Positions 10,101-18,618 of a DNA stretch of 64,000 nt are shown in pieces. The notes below the pieces were generated by a model. That model worked only from the letters and a program-made list of their open reading frames with translations, did no database searches and was not told the origin of the DNA. Position 1 is the stretch's first letter. The number at the start of each line of letters is the position of its first letter. A program made the position numbers and the translations under genes. Source of the DNA: Chitinophagaceae bacterium (GTDB lineage: Bacteria; Bacteroidota; Bacteroidia; Chitinophagales; Chitinophagaceae); the NCBI GenBank assembly GCA_014879565.1, contig JACSRW010000032.1, positions 310,001 to 374,000 of the forward strand, written 5' to 3'.

Positions 10101-11618
10101 GATGGCCAGGGGGGCATCGGTACCCATGGAACCAATGGGTTCTTTACCCTCCAGCGCCATCGGGGTAATGATGGTTTCCAGGTCTTCGGTAGAATAGCCA
10201 AAGGCTTTCTGGTATTTGAATACCTGGTCCTGTTCCAGGTGAGTAAACATGATACGGGGCTGGGGCAGTTCCTCGAGCCTGATTTTATACTTATTCAGCC
10301 ATTCGCCGTAGGGTTTACGGGAACAGATTTCTTTCTTCAGATCGTCATCGCTGATGATTCTCCCTTTTTCCATGTCCACAACAAACATTTTACCAGGCTG
10401 CAGTCTTCCTTTTTCCAGGATCAGTGCCGGTTCAACGGGGAGGGCACCGGTTTCTGATGCCATGATTACCCGATCATCCCTGGTGACGCAATAACGGGAT
10501 GGCCGGAGACCATTCCGGTCCAGTGTGGCCCCGATGATTTTCCCGTTGGTAAAGGAAATGGATGCCGGTCCGTCCCAGGGTTCCATAAAGGATGAATGGA
10601 ACTCATAAAATGCTTTTTTGACGGGATCCATCTCTTCATTTCCGTCCCAGGCTTCGGGTATCAGCATCATCATTACATGGGGCAGCGACCGGCCGGTCAG
10701 TGTGAGCAGTTCAATCATATTATCCAGGCACGCCGAATCACTCTGACCTTCCGTAACGATCGGAAGCAGCATTTCCATTTCCTCCCGGGAAAAATAGGGT
10801 GTGGTAAAACCTTTCTCGGATGTTTTAAGCCAGTTCAGGTTTCCCTGGAGGGTATTGATTTCCCCGTTATGGGCAATAAACCGGAATGGCTGGGCCAGTT
10901 TCCAGGAAGGGAAGGTGTTGGTGGCAAAACGGGAATGCACCAGGCCGAAAGCGCTGACCAGTCTTTTATGGCTCAGGTCAGGAAAGTATTCACGTACCTG
11001 GTGACTGGTAAGCTGCCCCTTGTATACGATAACCCTGTGCGAAAGGGAAGCAATATAAAAACCGATTTCATCTTTACGTACGGTACTGTTTACAAGATGG
11101 GATGCATAGTTGCGCAGAACAAAAAGTTTCCTTTCAAACTCTTCCGGGTCGGAGATATGATCCGGGCAGGCAACAAATACCTGTTCCATCTCCGGTTCCA
11201 CACTCAGTGCTGTCGGGCCGATACCTGAGTTGTTAACGGGAACTTTCCGGTAAGCGAGTATTTCCATACCGAGTTTTTCAGCCGCCCGGTTAAAAATATC
11301 CCTGCATTCTTCGCGGAGCCTGATTTCTTTCGGGAAGAAAAGCATACCCGCAGCATATTTACCGAAGGAAGGGAGGTGTACCCCGAGTTTCAGACATTCA
11401 TCAAAGAAAAATTCGTGTGGTGTCTGGATCATGATACCTGCACCGTCACCGGTATTGCTCTCGCAACCACAGGCGCCGCGATGTTCCATGTTCTCCAGCA
11501 CTGTCAGTGCATCGGAAATATGCTGATGTGATTTATGTCCTTTGATGTTGGCGACAAATCCGATGCCGCATGCGTCATGTTCAAAAGAAGGGTGATAGAG
11601 TCCCAGGTTGCCTGCCAT
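7104..11618 (-). CDS. gltB: Glutamate synthase, large subunit
   Basis: This 1504-residue enzyme converts glutamine plus 2-oxoglutarate to two glutamates. Domain order: N-terminal Ntn-type glutaminase (from Cys17 in DACGIGFVANIKG), central domain, FMN-binding synthase domain with the [3Fe-4S] motif CHLNTCPVGVATQ, and the C-terminal beta-helix GXGXG domain (GEAYIRGKAGERF, GGRVLILGSTGRNFAAGMSGG). Starting at 11618 leaves a 16-residue propeptide before the nucleophile Cys, as in the family. The frame stays open 40 codons further upstream, but that extension is not GltB-like. The gene lies 136 nt after ilvA, with a palindrome in the gap, so an extra promoter is possible. Confidence 0.95.
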   Translation of the reverse strand: MAGNLGLYHPSFEHDACGIGFVANIKGHKSHQHISDALTVLENMEHRGACGCESNTGDGAGIMIQTPHEFFFDECLKLGVHLPSFGKYAAGMLFFPKEIRLREECRDIFNRAAEKLGMEILAYRKVPVNNSGIGPTALSVEPEMEQVFVACPDHISDPEEFERKLFVLRNYASHLVNSTVRKDEIGFYIASLSHRVIVYKGQLTSHQVREYFPDLSHKRLVSAFGLVHSRFATNTFPSWKLAQPFRFIAHNGEINTLQGNLNWLKTSEKGFTTPYFSREEMEMLLPIVTEGQSDSACLDNMIELLTLTGRSLPHVMMMLIPEAWDGNEEMDPVKKAFYEFHSSFMEPWDGPASISFTNGKIIGATLDRNGLRPSRYCVTRDDRVIMASETGALPVEPALILEKGRLQPGKMFVVDMEKGRIISDDDLKKEICSRKPYGEWLNKYKIRLEELPQPRIMFTHLEQDQVFKYQKAFGYSTEDLETIITPMALEGKEPIGSMGTDAPLAILSDQPQHLSSYFKQLFAQVTNPPIDPIRERLVMSLATFAGNNGNLLVEDPLTCHSVALKHPVLTNFELEKIRSIDTGLFQAKTIQCYFRADGKAGSLKRGLDRICQYSVDAVQDGFKVIILQDRAIDSNHAPIPSLLATSAIHHHLIRKGLRGQVGIIVEAGDVWEVHHFACLVGFGATAVNPYLALSSIRALLESGKLNTQLTEDVLKKNYIKAVNEGLLKVFSKMGISTLQSYQGAQIFEILGLNQDVVNKYFTGATSRIEGMGLDEIAREVLAKHHFAFSKKDIPADRLPAGGMYQWKRKGEFHLFNPQTIHLLQHATSTNDLAAFKKYSKLVNDQSEKACTLRSLFRFRKTRPSVSIDEVEAAENIYKRFATGAMSFGSISWEAHTTLAIAMNRLGGRSNTGEGGEDEARYEKLPNGDSLRSSIKQVASARFGVTSLYLTEADELQIKMAQGAKPGEGGQLPGHKVDDWIGRVRHATPGVGLISPPPHHDIYSIEDLAQLIYDLKNANRAARISVKLVSKAGVGTIAAGVTKAKADVVLIAGHDGGTGASPLSSIRHAGLPWELGLAETHQTLVKNKLRSRVVVQADGQLKTGRDIAVAALLGAEEWGIATAALVVEGCIMMRKCHLNTCPVGVATQDPELRARFKGNPDHVVNFFRMITQELREIMAELGYRTVDEMIGQVDNLEMRDDITHWKYKNIDLSPVLYKEPNSMYTTLHHSEEQDHGLADSLDWKLLAAAAPALESGNTVHGEFVIKNTDRTAGTILSNEITKKYRAEGLPDDTVHFKFTGTAGQSFGAFNTKGVTLELEGDANDYFGKGLSGAKLIIYPPKTSTYTPEENSIIGNVAFYGATSGEAYIRGKAGERFCVRNSGAQVVVESVGDHGCEYMTGGRVLILGSTGRNFAAGMSGGIAYIYDVKGEFPGNCNQEMVDLDACDQEDRDEIYALLLKHEQYTGSSVAGFLLKDLDNQLRNFVKVFPRDYKKVLTLKKSKAVTE

Positions 11619-11732
11619 GAGGTGAAATATTTGGTTTAAGTGAATACAGTCGTTAACAATATTTCCTATCGCAAGCAAACGACTGAAATTACAAAAAATA
11701 TCCGATCGGGTTACAGGATAGGCGTCATTCTT

Positions 11733-11752
11733 TTCCACAGTTGACTGTGGAA
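11733..11752. promoter_or_regulatory. Perfect palindrome between ilvA and gltB
   Basis: TTCCACAG (11733-11740), TTGA, CTGTGGAA (11745-11752): an 8-bp perfect inverted repeat just after the ilvA stop. On the minus strand A residues, not T, follow it, so it is a poor intrinsic terminator. It may be an operator for gltB or an RNA hairpin that protects or separates the ilv and glt parts of the transcript. Confidence 0.4.
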
Positions 11753-11754
11753 TA

Positions 11755-13008
11755 TCAGATCATATAGCCGAACAACTGGTCGTTTTTATTGATTTCAGAA
11801 AAGTCAATATGCGCGGCTTTCATTTTAGCGATCAGCAAATCGTAATCGGTCCGGCTCTGTAATTCGATACCTACGAGTGCCGGTCCGTTTTCTTTGTTGG
11901 TTTTCTGCATGTATTCAAACCGGGTGATATCATCTGAAGGTCCCAGTATGTTGTTTACAAACTCCCGGAGTGAACCCGGTCTTTGCGCAAAACTGATCAG
12001 GAAATAATGTTTGAGACCTTCATACTGCAGGCTTCTTTCTTTTATCTCCTGCATCCGGTCAATATCATTATTGCTCCCGCTGATAATGCATACCACAGTT
12101 TTCCCTTTGATTTCTTCCGCGTAATCATCCAGGGCGGCAACAGAAAGGGCCCCGGCGGGTTCCACCACAATGGCTTCTTCGTTATACAGCCTCAGGATGG
12201 TGCTGCAGACTTTTCCTTCCGGTACCAGGTGCATTTCGTCCAGCACTTCGCGGCAGATAGCGAATGTCTGATCACCCACTCTTTTTACAGCGGCCCCGTC
12301 TACAAAACGGTCAATACTGTTCAGTGTTACCGGCTGACCGGCTTTCAGCGCTTCCGACATGGAGGGCGCGCCTTCCGGTTCAAGGCCGATAATAGTTGTG
12401 CGCGGCGCACAGGTTTTGAAATACCTTCCGACTCCGGCACTCAGACCGCCTCCCCCCACAGGGATAAAAAGGTAATCCGGTTCGGCGATGTCTTCCAGGA
12501 TTTCCATACCGACCGTACCCTGCCCTTCAATGATCCGCAGATCATCGAAGGGCGGGATAAAGGTCATTTGATTTTCTTCTGTGAATTGTTTGGCGGCGAC
12601 CGCGCAATCATCAAAAGTGTCGCCCACCAGCCGGATGCTGATATTCTCTTCTCCGAACATCTGGGTCTGGGTGACTTTCTGCCGCGGTGTTATGATGGGC
12701 ATAAACACGACTCCTTGCACCCCCAGTCTGCGGCAACTGTACGCGAAGCCCTGTGCATGGTTTCCGGCGCTGGCACAAACCACTCCCTTTTTTAATTGTG
12801 CTTCCGGAAGTGAGCTCATCATATTGAAAGCACCGCGCAGTTTGTAGGAACGTACCACCTGCAGATCTTCTCTTTTGAGATACACAGTACACTGGTAACG
12901 GCGTGAAAGACCGGCGTTGTAGGTCAACGGGGTTCTGTTCACCACTTTTTTCAGGCGGTGACGGGCGGCTGCAAAATCCATACTGGGTATATTCGCGATT
13001 GATTCCAT
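11755..13008 (-). CDS. ilvA: Threonine ammonia-lyase (biosynthetic threonine dehydratase)
   Basis: This 417-residue PLP enzyme deaminates threonine to 2-oxobutanoate, the first step to isoleucine. The PLP lysine is Lys56 in SYKLRGAFN, and the glycine-rich phosphate-binding loop is PVGGGGLSAG. The C-terminal 90 residues (from about YEGLKHYFLISFAQRPGS) form a single ACT-like regulatory domain, as in the shorter biosynthetic enzymes such as Corynebacterium IlvA, whereas E. coli IlvA has two. That domain suggests isoleucine feedback, although family members differ. It follows ilvC by 15 nt. Confidence 0.93.
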   Translation of the reverse strand: MESIANIPSMDFAAARHRLKKVVNRTPLTYNAGLSRRYQCTVYLKREDLQVVRSYKLRGAFNMMSSLPEAQLKKGVVCASAGNHAQGFAYSCRRLGVQGVVFMPIITPRQKVTQTQMFGEENISIRLVGDTFDDCAVAAKQFTEENQMTFIPPFDDLRIIEGQGTVGMEILEDIAEPDYLFIPVGGGGLSAGVGRYFKTCAPRTTIIGLEPEGAPSMSEALKAGQPVTLNSIDRFVDGAAVKRVGDQTFAICREVLDEMHLVPEGKVCSTILRLYNEEAIVVEPAGALSVAALDDYAEEIKGKTVVCIISGSNNDIDRMQEIKERSLQYEGLKHYFLISFAQRPGSLREFVNNILGPSDDITRFEYMQKTNKENGPALVGIELQSRTDYDLLIAKMKAAHIDFSEINKNDQLFGYMI

Positions 13009-13023
13009 ACTGGGTGAAGCCGG

Positions 13024-14142
13024 TTAGGATGATTGGGAGGCCAGTTTACTGAAGATTTCTTTGGTAGATGTTGCCGGAACGGGAGCAGCGGCGCGGGACT
13101 GGTTTTCCGGACGGAGACTCCGTACGGTCCGGCCAGCCTGCCAGATTTCGCTTTCACGAAGCTCTTTCAGCTCTGCTTCCAGTTTTTCGCGGTAGTCGGG
13201 CTTACTGTTACTGTCAATGGATCGTTGAGATTCTTTACCGGTAGCCACGCTGTCATAAAGTTCATTGAACACAGGCAGGGTAGCATCCCTGAACTTTTTC
13301 CACCAGTCAAGAGCGCCGCGTTGTGCAGTGGTGGAACAATTGGCATACATCCAGTCCATGCCATTTTCTGCTACCAGTGGCATAAGAGATTGGGTCAGTT
13401 CTTCCACCGTTTCATTAAAGGCTTCCGAAGGAGAATGTCCCCTGTCGCGCAGCACCTGGTACTGAGCGGCGAAAATACCCTGGATGGCGCCCATCAGGGT
13501 GCCTCTTTCACCGGTCAGATCTGAGTAAACTTCTTTTTTAAAATCGGTTTCAAACAGGTAGCCACTGCCTACGGCGATACCCAGGGCAATAACACGGTCA
13601 AAGGCCCGGCCCGTTGCATCCTGGTAAATGGCATAGGAACTGTTCAGGCCCCGTCCCTGGAGGAACATACGGCGCAGGGAGGTGCCGGATCCCTTGGGCG
13701 CAACCAGGAAAACATCCACATCTTTGGGCGGGACAATTCCGGTTTGCTCATTGAACGTGATGCCAAAACCATGGGAGAAATAAAGGGCTTTGCCCGGGGT
13801 AAGGTGCTTCTGTACAGTGGGCCAGAGCGCAATCTGCGCCGCATCACTCAGCAGGTAACAGATGATTGTTCCCCGCTGCAGGGCTTCTTCTATTTCAAAC
13901 AGGGTTTCGCCGGGTACAAATCCGTCGGCCACCGCTTTGTCCCAGGTTTTGGAATTCTTCCGCTGACCTACAATTACATTAATGCCATTATCTTTCTGGT
14001 TCAGCGCCTGTCCGGGACCCTGTACGCCATAACCTATAACGGCTACAGTTTCATTTTTCAGGACTTCCTGTGCTTTACTCAGAGGGAATTCTTCCCGGGT
14101 GACCACGTTTTCTTCAACGCCGCCGAAATTTAATTTTGCCAT
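13024..14142 (-). CDS. ilvC: Ketol-acid reductoisomerase (NADP+)
   Basis: This 372-residue enzyme isomerises and reduces 2-acetolactate or 2-aceto-2-hydroxybutanoate to the dihydroxy acids of valine and isoleucine synthesis. The Rossmann motif GYGVQG is at residues 37-42, followed by GQRKNSKTW in the cofactor-specificity loop and the acidic metal-binding segment DLTGERGTLMGAIQG. The last 35 residues (RSLRPENQSRAAAPVPATS onward) are low-complexity and beyond the catalytic core. I start at MAKLNFGG; the frame is open 52 codons further upstream, but those residues read through the ilvN-ilvC gap and the end of ilvN and are not IlvC-like. It lies 49 nt from ilvN. Confidence 0.94.
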   Translation of the reverse strand: MAKLNFGGVEENVVTREEFPLSKAQEVLKNETVAVIGYGVQGPGQALNQKDNGINVIVGQRKNSKTWDKAVADGFVPGETLFEIEEALQRGTIICYLLSDAAQIALWPTVQKHLTPGKALYFSHGFGITFNEQTGIVPPKDVDVFLVAPKGSGTSLRRMFLQGRGLNSSYAIYQDATGRAFDRVIALGIAVGSGYLFETDFKKEVYSDLTGERGTLMGAIQGIFAAQYQVLRDRGHSPSEAFNETVEELTQSLMPLVAENGMDWMYANCSTTAQRGALDWWKKFRDATLPVFNELYDSVATGKESQRSIDSNSKPDYREKLEAELKELRESEIWQAGRTVRSLRPENQSRAAAPVPATSTKEIFSKLASQSS

Positions 14143-14191
14143 GTTTATCTGTTTTTTAAAAGGTTGAGAGTATATTGTTGAGAGTTGAGGT

Positions 14192-14785
14192 TTACATGGT
14201 GAATACTTCTTCGTTTTTATCAAGAAATTCATTCTCGATAGCTTCTTCACCCGGTTCCATTTTTTCAAATTCCTTAAGCCGGTCATGAAAGCCGGCACTG
14301 GCCTTGATGATCGCTACCCGGGCACTGCGTACGAATTCAATTAATCCGTAAGGTTCGAGTACTTTGATCAGGGAATCAGTTTCTTCCCGGTGTCCGGCCG
14401 CGGCAAAAACAGTATAATCCTTCCGGATCACCACCGTATGGGCGCCGTTTTCCCGGAGCAGTCTTTCCACTTTTACAGAGGAGGCAATCACATCGGTAGG
14501 TACTTTATAAAGGGCCATTTCCTGCCAGATTATCTCCTCTTCGGTATTGTAATAGGCTTTCAGTACCTCCACCTGTTTTTCAATCTGCCGGCAGAGTTTG
14601 CGTACCACGTCCTCATACTCATTGATCACAATGGTAAACCGATGTACACTTTCTACTTCTGTGGGAGATGTATTCAGGCTTTCTATATTTATTTTCCGCC
14701 GGGAAAAAATAATGGCGATTCGATTCAGCAGTCCTACCTGGTTTTCGGTGTAGACCGTGATGGTGTATTCTTTTTTCGGTTGCAT
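14192..14785 (-). CDS. ilvN: Acetolactate synthase, small regulatory subunit
   Basis: This 197-residue protein has an N-terminal ACT domain (YTITVYTENQVGLLNRIAII, residues 7-26) and the family C-terminal domain (near EFVRSARVAIIKAS). It binds the catalytic subunit IlvB, raises its activity and carries the valine feedback site. It is slightly longer than the E. coli IlvH type because of a charged tail. It starts 20 nt after the ilvB stop, as expected for a stoichiometric partner. Confidence 0.93.
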   Translation of the reverse strand: MQPKKEYTITVYTENQVGLLNRIAIIFSRRKINIESLNTSPTEVESVHRFTIVINEYEDVVRKLCRQIEKQVEVLKAYYNTEEEIIWQEMALYKVPTDVIASSVKVERLLRENGAHTVVIRKDYTVFAAAGHREETDSLIKVLEPYGLIEFVRSARVAIIKASAGFHDRLKEFEKMEPGEEAIENEFLDKNEEVFTM

Positions 14786-14805
14786 ATACAGCGATTTTTC
14801 TTTTT

Positions 14806-16554
14806 TTAAATATCTTCTTTACACAATACAATCTCCGCTACTCCTCTTCCCTGCGGTACCATCGGGAATACATTGTTTTCTTTGCCCACCATCACTTCCA
14901 GTAACCGGCATCCTTTGCTGCTGATCAGTTCACTAACAGCCTGTTTCAGCTCTTCTCTTTTACTTACACTGCGTCCGGGGATACCGAAACCTTTGGCGAC
15001 CTGTACAAAATCGGGGCTCTGAATATCCACAAAAGAGTACCTCTTTTCATGGAAGAGCTGCTGCCATTGCCGCACCATGCCAAGGAAATTATTGTTCAGG
15101 ATCAGGAGTTTTACATCGGGCTGAAACTGCATGATCGTGCCAAGTTCCTGCAGGGTCATCTGGAAACCACCATCTCCGATAACCGCTACCACGGTTCGTT
15201 CCGGTGCCCCGAAATGGGCGCCGATAGCAGCCGGCAGGGCAAATCCCATGGTACCCAGACCGCCGCTGGTGATATTGCTTTTGCTTTGTTTGAATGTAGC
15301 ATAGCGGCAGGCCACCATCTGATGCTGGCCTACATCCGTCACGATGACGGCTTCGCCGTTTGTTAATTCATTGAGGGTGCGGATCACTTCACCCATGGTA
15401 AGCACAGGACTTTCAGGATAGAGTTCATCCTGCATTACTTTCTCTTTTTCTTTCTGTTCATAGTCCCTGAACAGCTGAATCCATTGCGGATAAACTTTTT
15501 GTTCCAGCAGCTGGGTGAGCAGGGGCAGGGTTTCCTTACAATCGCCCCATACCGGTACATCAGCTTTTACATTTTTGTCAATCTCAGCGGGGTCAATATC
15601 AAGGTGAATAACTTTTGCCTGTTTGGCATATTTATCCAGACGGCCGGTTACCCGGTCGTCAAACCGCATGCCAACGGCAATAAGCACATCACATTCATTG
15701 GTGAGTACGTTCGGGCCATAATTGCCGTGCATGCCCAGCATACCCATGGCCAGCGGATGTTCGGTAGGGATGGCACTCATTCCCATGATGGTCCAGGCAG
15801 CCGGTAACCCGCCTTTTTCTATAAAGCGGATGAATTCTTTTTCAGCCTGTCCGAGAATAACCCCCTGTCCAAAAATGACAAATGGTTTTTTTGCATTATT
15901 GATCAGCGCTGCCGCCTCTTCCAGGTATTCTTTCCGGATGATGGGTTTTGGCCGGTAACTCCGGATATGGGTACATTGCTGATAAGGCGCAGCAGAGAAA
16001 AGCTGCAGCTGTGCGTTTTTGGTGATATCTACCAGCACGGGTCCCGGGCGGCCGCTGTTGGCAATATAAAAAGCCTTGGCCAGTACATGCGGAATTTCGT
16101 GTGCCTCGGTAACCTGGTAGTTCCATTTGGTAACCGGGGTGGTGATGTTGATAACATCTGTCTCCTGGAAAGCATCCGTTCCCAGCAGATGGGCGAATAC
16201 CTGGCCAGTAATGCAGACTACCGGGGTGGAATCAATCATAGCATCGGCCAGTCCGGTTACGAGGTTGGTGGCTCCGGGTCCGCTGGTGGCGAAAACAACA
16301 CCGGTGCGGCCGCTAACTCTTGCATAGCCCTGAGCGGCATGAATGGCACCCTGTTCATGGCGGACCAGGATATGTTTCAACCGGTCATGGTAATCATACA
16401 GGGCATCATAAATGGGCATGATGGCGCCGCCGGGATATCCGAAGATGGTGTCCACCTTTTCAGCAATCAGGGCTTCCAATACAGCCTGGCTGCCGCTCAT
16501 TTCTATAACGGGTGCCTGAATGGCTGCATCTTGGGGTTTTGCAAGCGTTTCCAT
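14806..16554 (-). CDS. ilvB: Acetolactate synthase, large catalytic subunit
   Basis: This 582-residue TPP- and FAD-dependent enzyme condenses pyruvate with pyruvate or 2-oxobutanoate. The catalytic Glu67 is in VRHEQGAIHAAQG, and the C-terminal TPP/Mg motif runs from GDGGFQMTLQEL to NNNFLGMVRQW. An N-terminal extension of about 18 residues precedes the conserved MSGSQAVLEAL. It lies in the ilv run 45 nt from ilvD and 20 nt from its regulatory subunit. Confidence 0.95.
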   Translation of the reverse strand: METLAKPQDAAIQAPVIEMSGSQAVLEALIAEKVDTIFGYPGGAIMPIYDALYDYHDRLKHILVRHEQGAIHAAQGYARVSGRTGVVFATSGPGATNLVTGLADAMIDSTPVVCITGQVFAHLLGTDAFQETDVINITTPVTKWNYQVTEAHEIPHVLAKAFYIANSGRPGPVLVDITKNAQLQLFSAAPYQQCTHIRSYRPKPIIRKEYLEEAAALINNAKKPFVIFGQGVILGQAEKEFIRFIEKGGLPAAWTIMGMSAIPTEHPLAMGMLGMHGNYGPNVLTNECDVLIAVGMRFDDRVTGRLDKYAKQAKVIHLDIDPAEIDKNVKADVPVWGDCKETLPLLTQLLEQKVYPQWIQLFRDYEQKEKEKVMQDELYPESPVLTMGEVIRTLNELTNGEAVIVTDVGQHQMVACRYATFKQSKSNITSGGLGTMGFALPAAIGAHFGAPERTVVAVIGDGGFQMTLQELGTIMQFQPDVKLLILNNNFLGMVRQWQQLFHEKRYSFVDIQSPDFVQVAKGFGIPGRSVSKREELKQAVSELISSKGCRLLEVMVGKENNVFPMVPQGRGVAEIVLCKEDI

Positions 16555-16599
16555 ATATATTCTTTTTAAATGCTTATTGTTTGATTTAGTGATTTTCTT

Positions 16600-18288
16600 T
16601 TACAGGTCTTCATCCGTAACACAACCCTGATCTGCTGGTTTTACTGTTTTGGCATATTTATAGAGTATGCCTTTGCTGGCTTTCAGGGCCGGTTGACGCC
16701 AGCTTTTCTTTCTTTCCGCTATTTCCTCCTCACTCACTTTCAGGGTTAAGGTATTTTTCACGGCATCAATTTCAATCCGGTCTTCATCTTTTACCAGCGC
16801 AATCAGTCCGCCATCAAAGGCTTCCGGGGTGATATGTCCCACCACAAAACCATGTGTACCCCCGCTGAAACGGCCGTCGGTAATCAGGGCAACTGATTTA
16901 CCAAGACCGGCGCCGATGATAGCACCGGTTGGCTTCAGCATCTCCGGCATTCCCGGTGCGCCCCTGGGGCCGATATAACGGATGACAACCACATCTCCGG
17001 CTTTTACTTTGCCATTGGCAATTCCTTCAATAAAATCTTTCTCCCCGTCAAACACACGTGCGGTACCTTCAAACCGTTCTCCTTCCTTTCCGCTGATTTT
17101 TGCCACACTGCCTCTTTCCGCCAGGTTACCATACAGGATCTGCAGGTGACCGGTTTTTTTGAGGGGTTGTTCCAGCGGACAGATGATTTGCTGTTTGCTG
17201 AAATCAAGTTCCGGTGCGCTCTCCAGGTTTTCGGCCACCGTTTTGCCGGTTACCGTCATACAATCGCCGTGCAGTAAACCTTTTTGAAGCAGGTATTTCA
17301 TCACTGCCGGTACCCCGCCAATACGGTGCAGGTCTTCCATCAGGTATTTGCCGGAAGGTTTGAAGTCGGCCAGTACCGGCACCCGGTTACTGATTTGCTG
17401 GAAGTCATCAGGTGTAAGGATCAGGCCAACGCTGCGGGACATGGCAACCAGATGAAGGACCGCATTGGTGCTGCCGCCAAGCACCATAATTACGGTGATG
17501 GCATTTTCAAAAGCTTTGCGGGTCATGATATCTGAAGGACGGATATTCTTTTCCAGCAGCAATTTTATGGCGGCACCGGCCGCTTCACATTCCCGCTGTT
17601 TATCATCACTGAGTGCCGGGTTGGAAGAGGAATAGGGGAGGCTCATCCCCAGGGCTTCAATAGCAGAGGCCATGGTATTGGCTGTGTACATACCGCCGCA
17701 GGCACCGGCACCGGGACAAGCGTGTTGTACAATTCCTTTAAAGTCGCCCTCACTGAGTGTACCGGCAATTTTTTGCCCCAGCGCTTCAAATGCGCTGACG
17801 ATATTCAGGTCTTCCCCTTTGTAATGACCGGGGGCAATCGTTCCGCCATAGAGCATGAGAGAAGGCCTGTTCAGCCGACCCATAGCCATGATGGCACCGG
17901 GCATGTTTTTATCACAACCGGGTATGGCAATCAGCCCGTCATAATACTGAGCGCCGGCATTGGTTTCAATACTGTCCGCGATTACATCGCGGCTTACCAG
18001 GCTGTACCGCATGCCGTCTGTTCCCATACTGATACCATCGCTTACCCCAATGGTGTAAAAACGCAAACCCAGTAACCCTTCCGTCCGGTTCACACTGTCA
18101 CGCACCCGGGTGGCGAGGTCGTTGAGATGCATATTACAGGGATTACCATCCCAGCCCATGCTTACAATGCCAACCTGGGCTTTGCTGAAATCTTCTTCTT
18201 TAAACCCGATGGCATAATACATTGCCTGGGCCGCCGGTTGGGTGGGGTCCTGTGTCAGGGTCCGGGAATGTCTGTTTAATTCACACAT
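16600..18288 (-). CDS. ilvD: Dihydroxy-acid dehydratase
   Basis: This 562-residue Fe-S dehydratase makes 2-oxoisovalerate and 2-oxo-3-methylvalerate. Likely cluster ligands are Cys51 (GNPCNMH), Cys125 (PGCDKNMPG) and Cys197 ([14 protein letters not shown]). The length is normal for the 560-residue class. It is the first ilv gene after the attenuator, with the start 78 nt beyond the terminator hairpin's T run, so its transcription should depend on read-through. The N-terminus [15 protein letters not shown] is typical. Confidence 0.95.
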   Translation of the reverse strand: MCELNRHSRTLTQDPTQPAAQAMYYAIGFKEEDFSKAQVGIVSMGWDGNPCNMHLNDLATRVRDSVNRTEGLLGLRFYTIGVSDGISMGTDGMRYSLVSRDVIADSIETNAGAQYYDGLIAIPGCDKNMPGAIMAMGRLNRPSLMLYGGTIAPGHYKGEDLNIVSAFEALGQKIAGTLSEGDFKGIVQHACPGAGACGGMYTANTMASAIEALGMSLPYSSSNPALSDDKQRECEAAGAAIKLLLEKNIRPSDIMTRKAFENAITVIMVLGGSTNAVLHLVAMSRSVGLILTPDDFQQISNRVPVLADFKPSGKYLMEDLHRIGGVPAVMKYLLQKGLLHGDCMTVTGKTVAENLESAPELDFSKQQIICPLEQPLKKTGHLQILYGNLAERGSVAKISGKEGERFEGTARVFDGEKDFIEGIANGKVKAGDVVVIRYIGPRGAPGMPEMLKPTGAIIGAGLGKSVALITDGRFSGGTHGFVVGHITPEAFDGGLIALVKDEDRIEIDAVKNTLTLKVSEEEIAERKKSWRQPALKASKGILYKYAKTVKPADQGCVTDEDL

Positions 18289-18365
18289 ATGATTGTTCTG
18301 TTTTCTTTTCCTGTCTGTCAGTAAACCGGATTAACGGTACCGGATAACCGTAATTAAGCGTCGGG

Positions 18366-18400
18366 TTAAAAAAAGAAACCCGCCTTTCGGGAGGCGGGTT
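18366..18400 (-). terminator. Attenuator terminator upstream of ilvD
   Basis: On the minus strand AACCCGCCT (18400-18392) pairs perfectly with AGGCGGGTT (18385-18377) across CCCGAA, followed directly by TCTTTTTTT. It lies between the Ile/Val leader peptide and ilvD. Part of its 5' arm can pair instead with the end of the leader coding region (see the antiterminator entry). Confidence 0.9.
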
Positions 18401-18441
18401 GCGTATTTTGTTTTTTTATAACCGTATTACACACCACCTCC
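18390..18441 (-). promoter_or_regulatory. Antiterminator pairing of the ilv attenuator
   Basis: Minus-strand GGAGGTGG (plus positions 18441-18434, leader codons 28-30) is complementary over 8 bp, with one G-U pair, to CCGCCTCC (18397-18390), which contains most of the terminator's 5' arm. The two pairings exclude each other. A ribosome stalled on the Ile/Val codons would leave GGAGGTGG free and prevent termination; one reaching the leader stop would cover it and allow termination. Confidence 0.75.
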
Positions 18442-18522
18442 TGCTGAAGGAATAATAATAATCACCACCACAATAATAATTGCGGACAAAGCAGTGATAT
18501 TATGTAAATAGTTCTTCAGCAT
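18427..18522 (-). CDS. ilv operon leader peptide (Ile/Val-rich attenuator peptide)
   Basis: This 31-residue ORF, ATG at 18522 and TAA at 18427-18429, is too short for ordinary gene callers. It encodes MLKNYLHNITALSA, then IIIVVVIIII (codons 15-24), then PSAGGGV. Ten consecutive Ile/Val codons directly upstream of an intrinsic terminator and ilvD are the hallmark of ribosome-mediated attenuation by charged tRNA-Ile and tRNA-Val. Three Leu codons occur near the start. About 20 nt upstream is TATATTTA, a weak match to the -7 box, which would give a short leader transcript. The peptide is not expected to have a function beyond being translated. Confidence 0.88.
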   Translation of the reverse strand: MLKNYLHNITALSAIIIVVVIIIIPSAGGGV

Positions 18523-18618
18523 GAAGGATGTAGTATGGTAAATATACACCCGCCGTTTCAATAAAAGAACTCAGCAAGCAATAATTATTTCAGAAAGGGA
18601 CGAACCCTCGTTTGTTTT

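Noticed and set aside
11983-12795. A 270-codon open frame antisense to ilvA
   Set aside because: It lies fully inside ilvA, whose PLP motifs and family length are clear; the antisense protein shows no family pattern.
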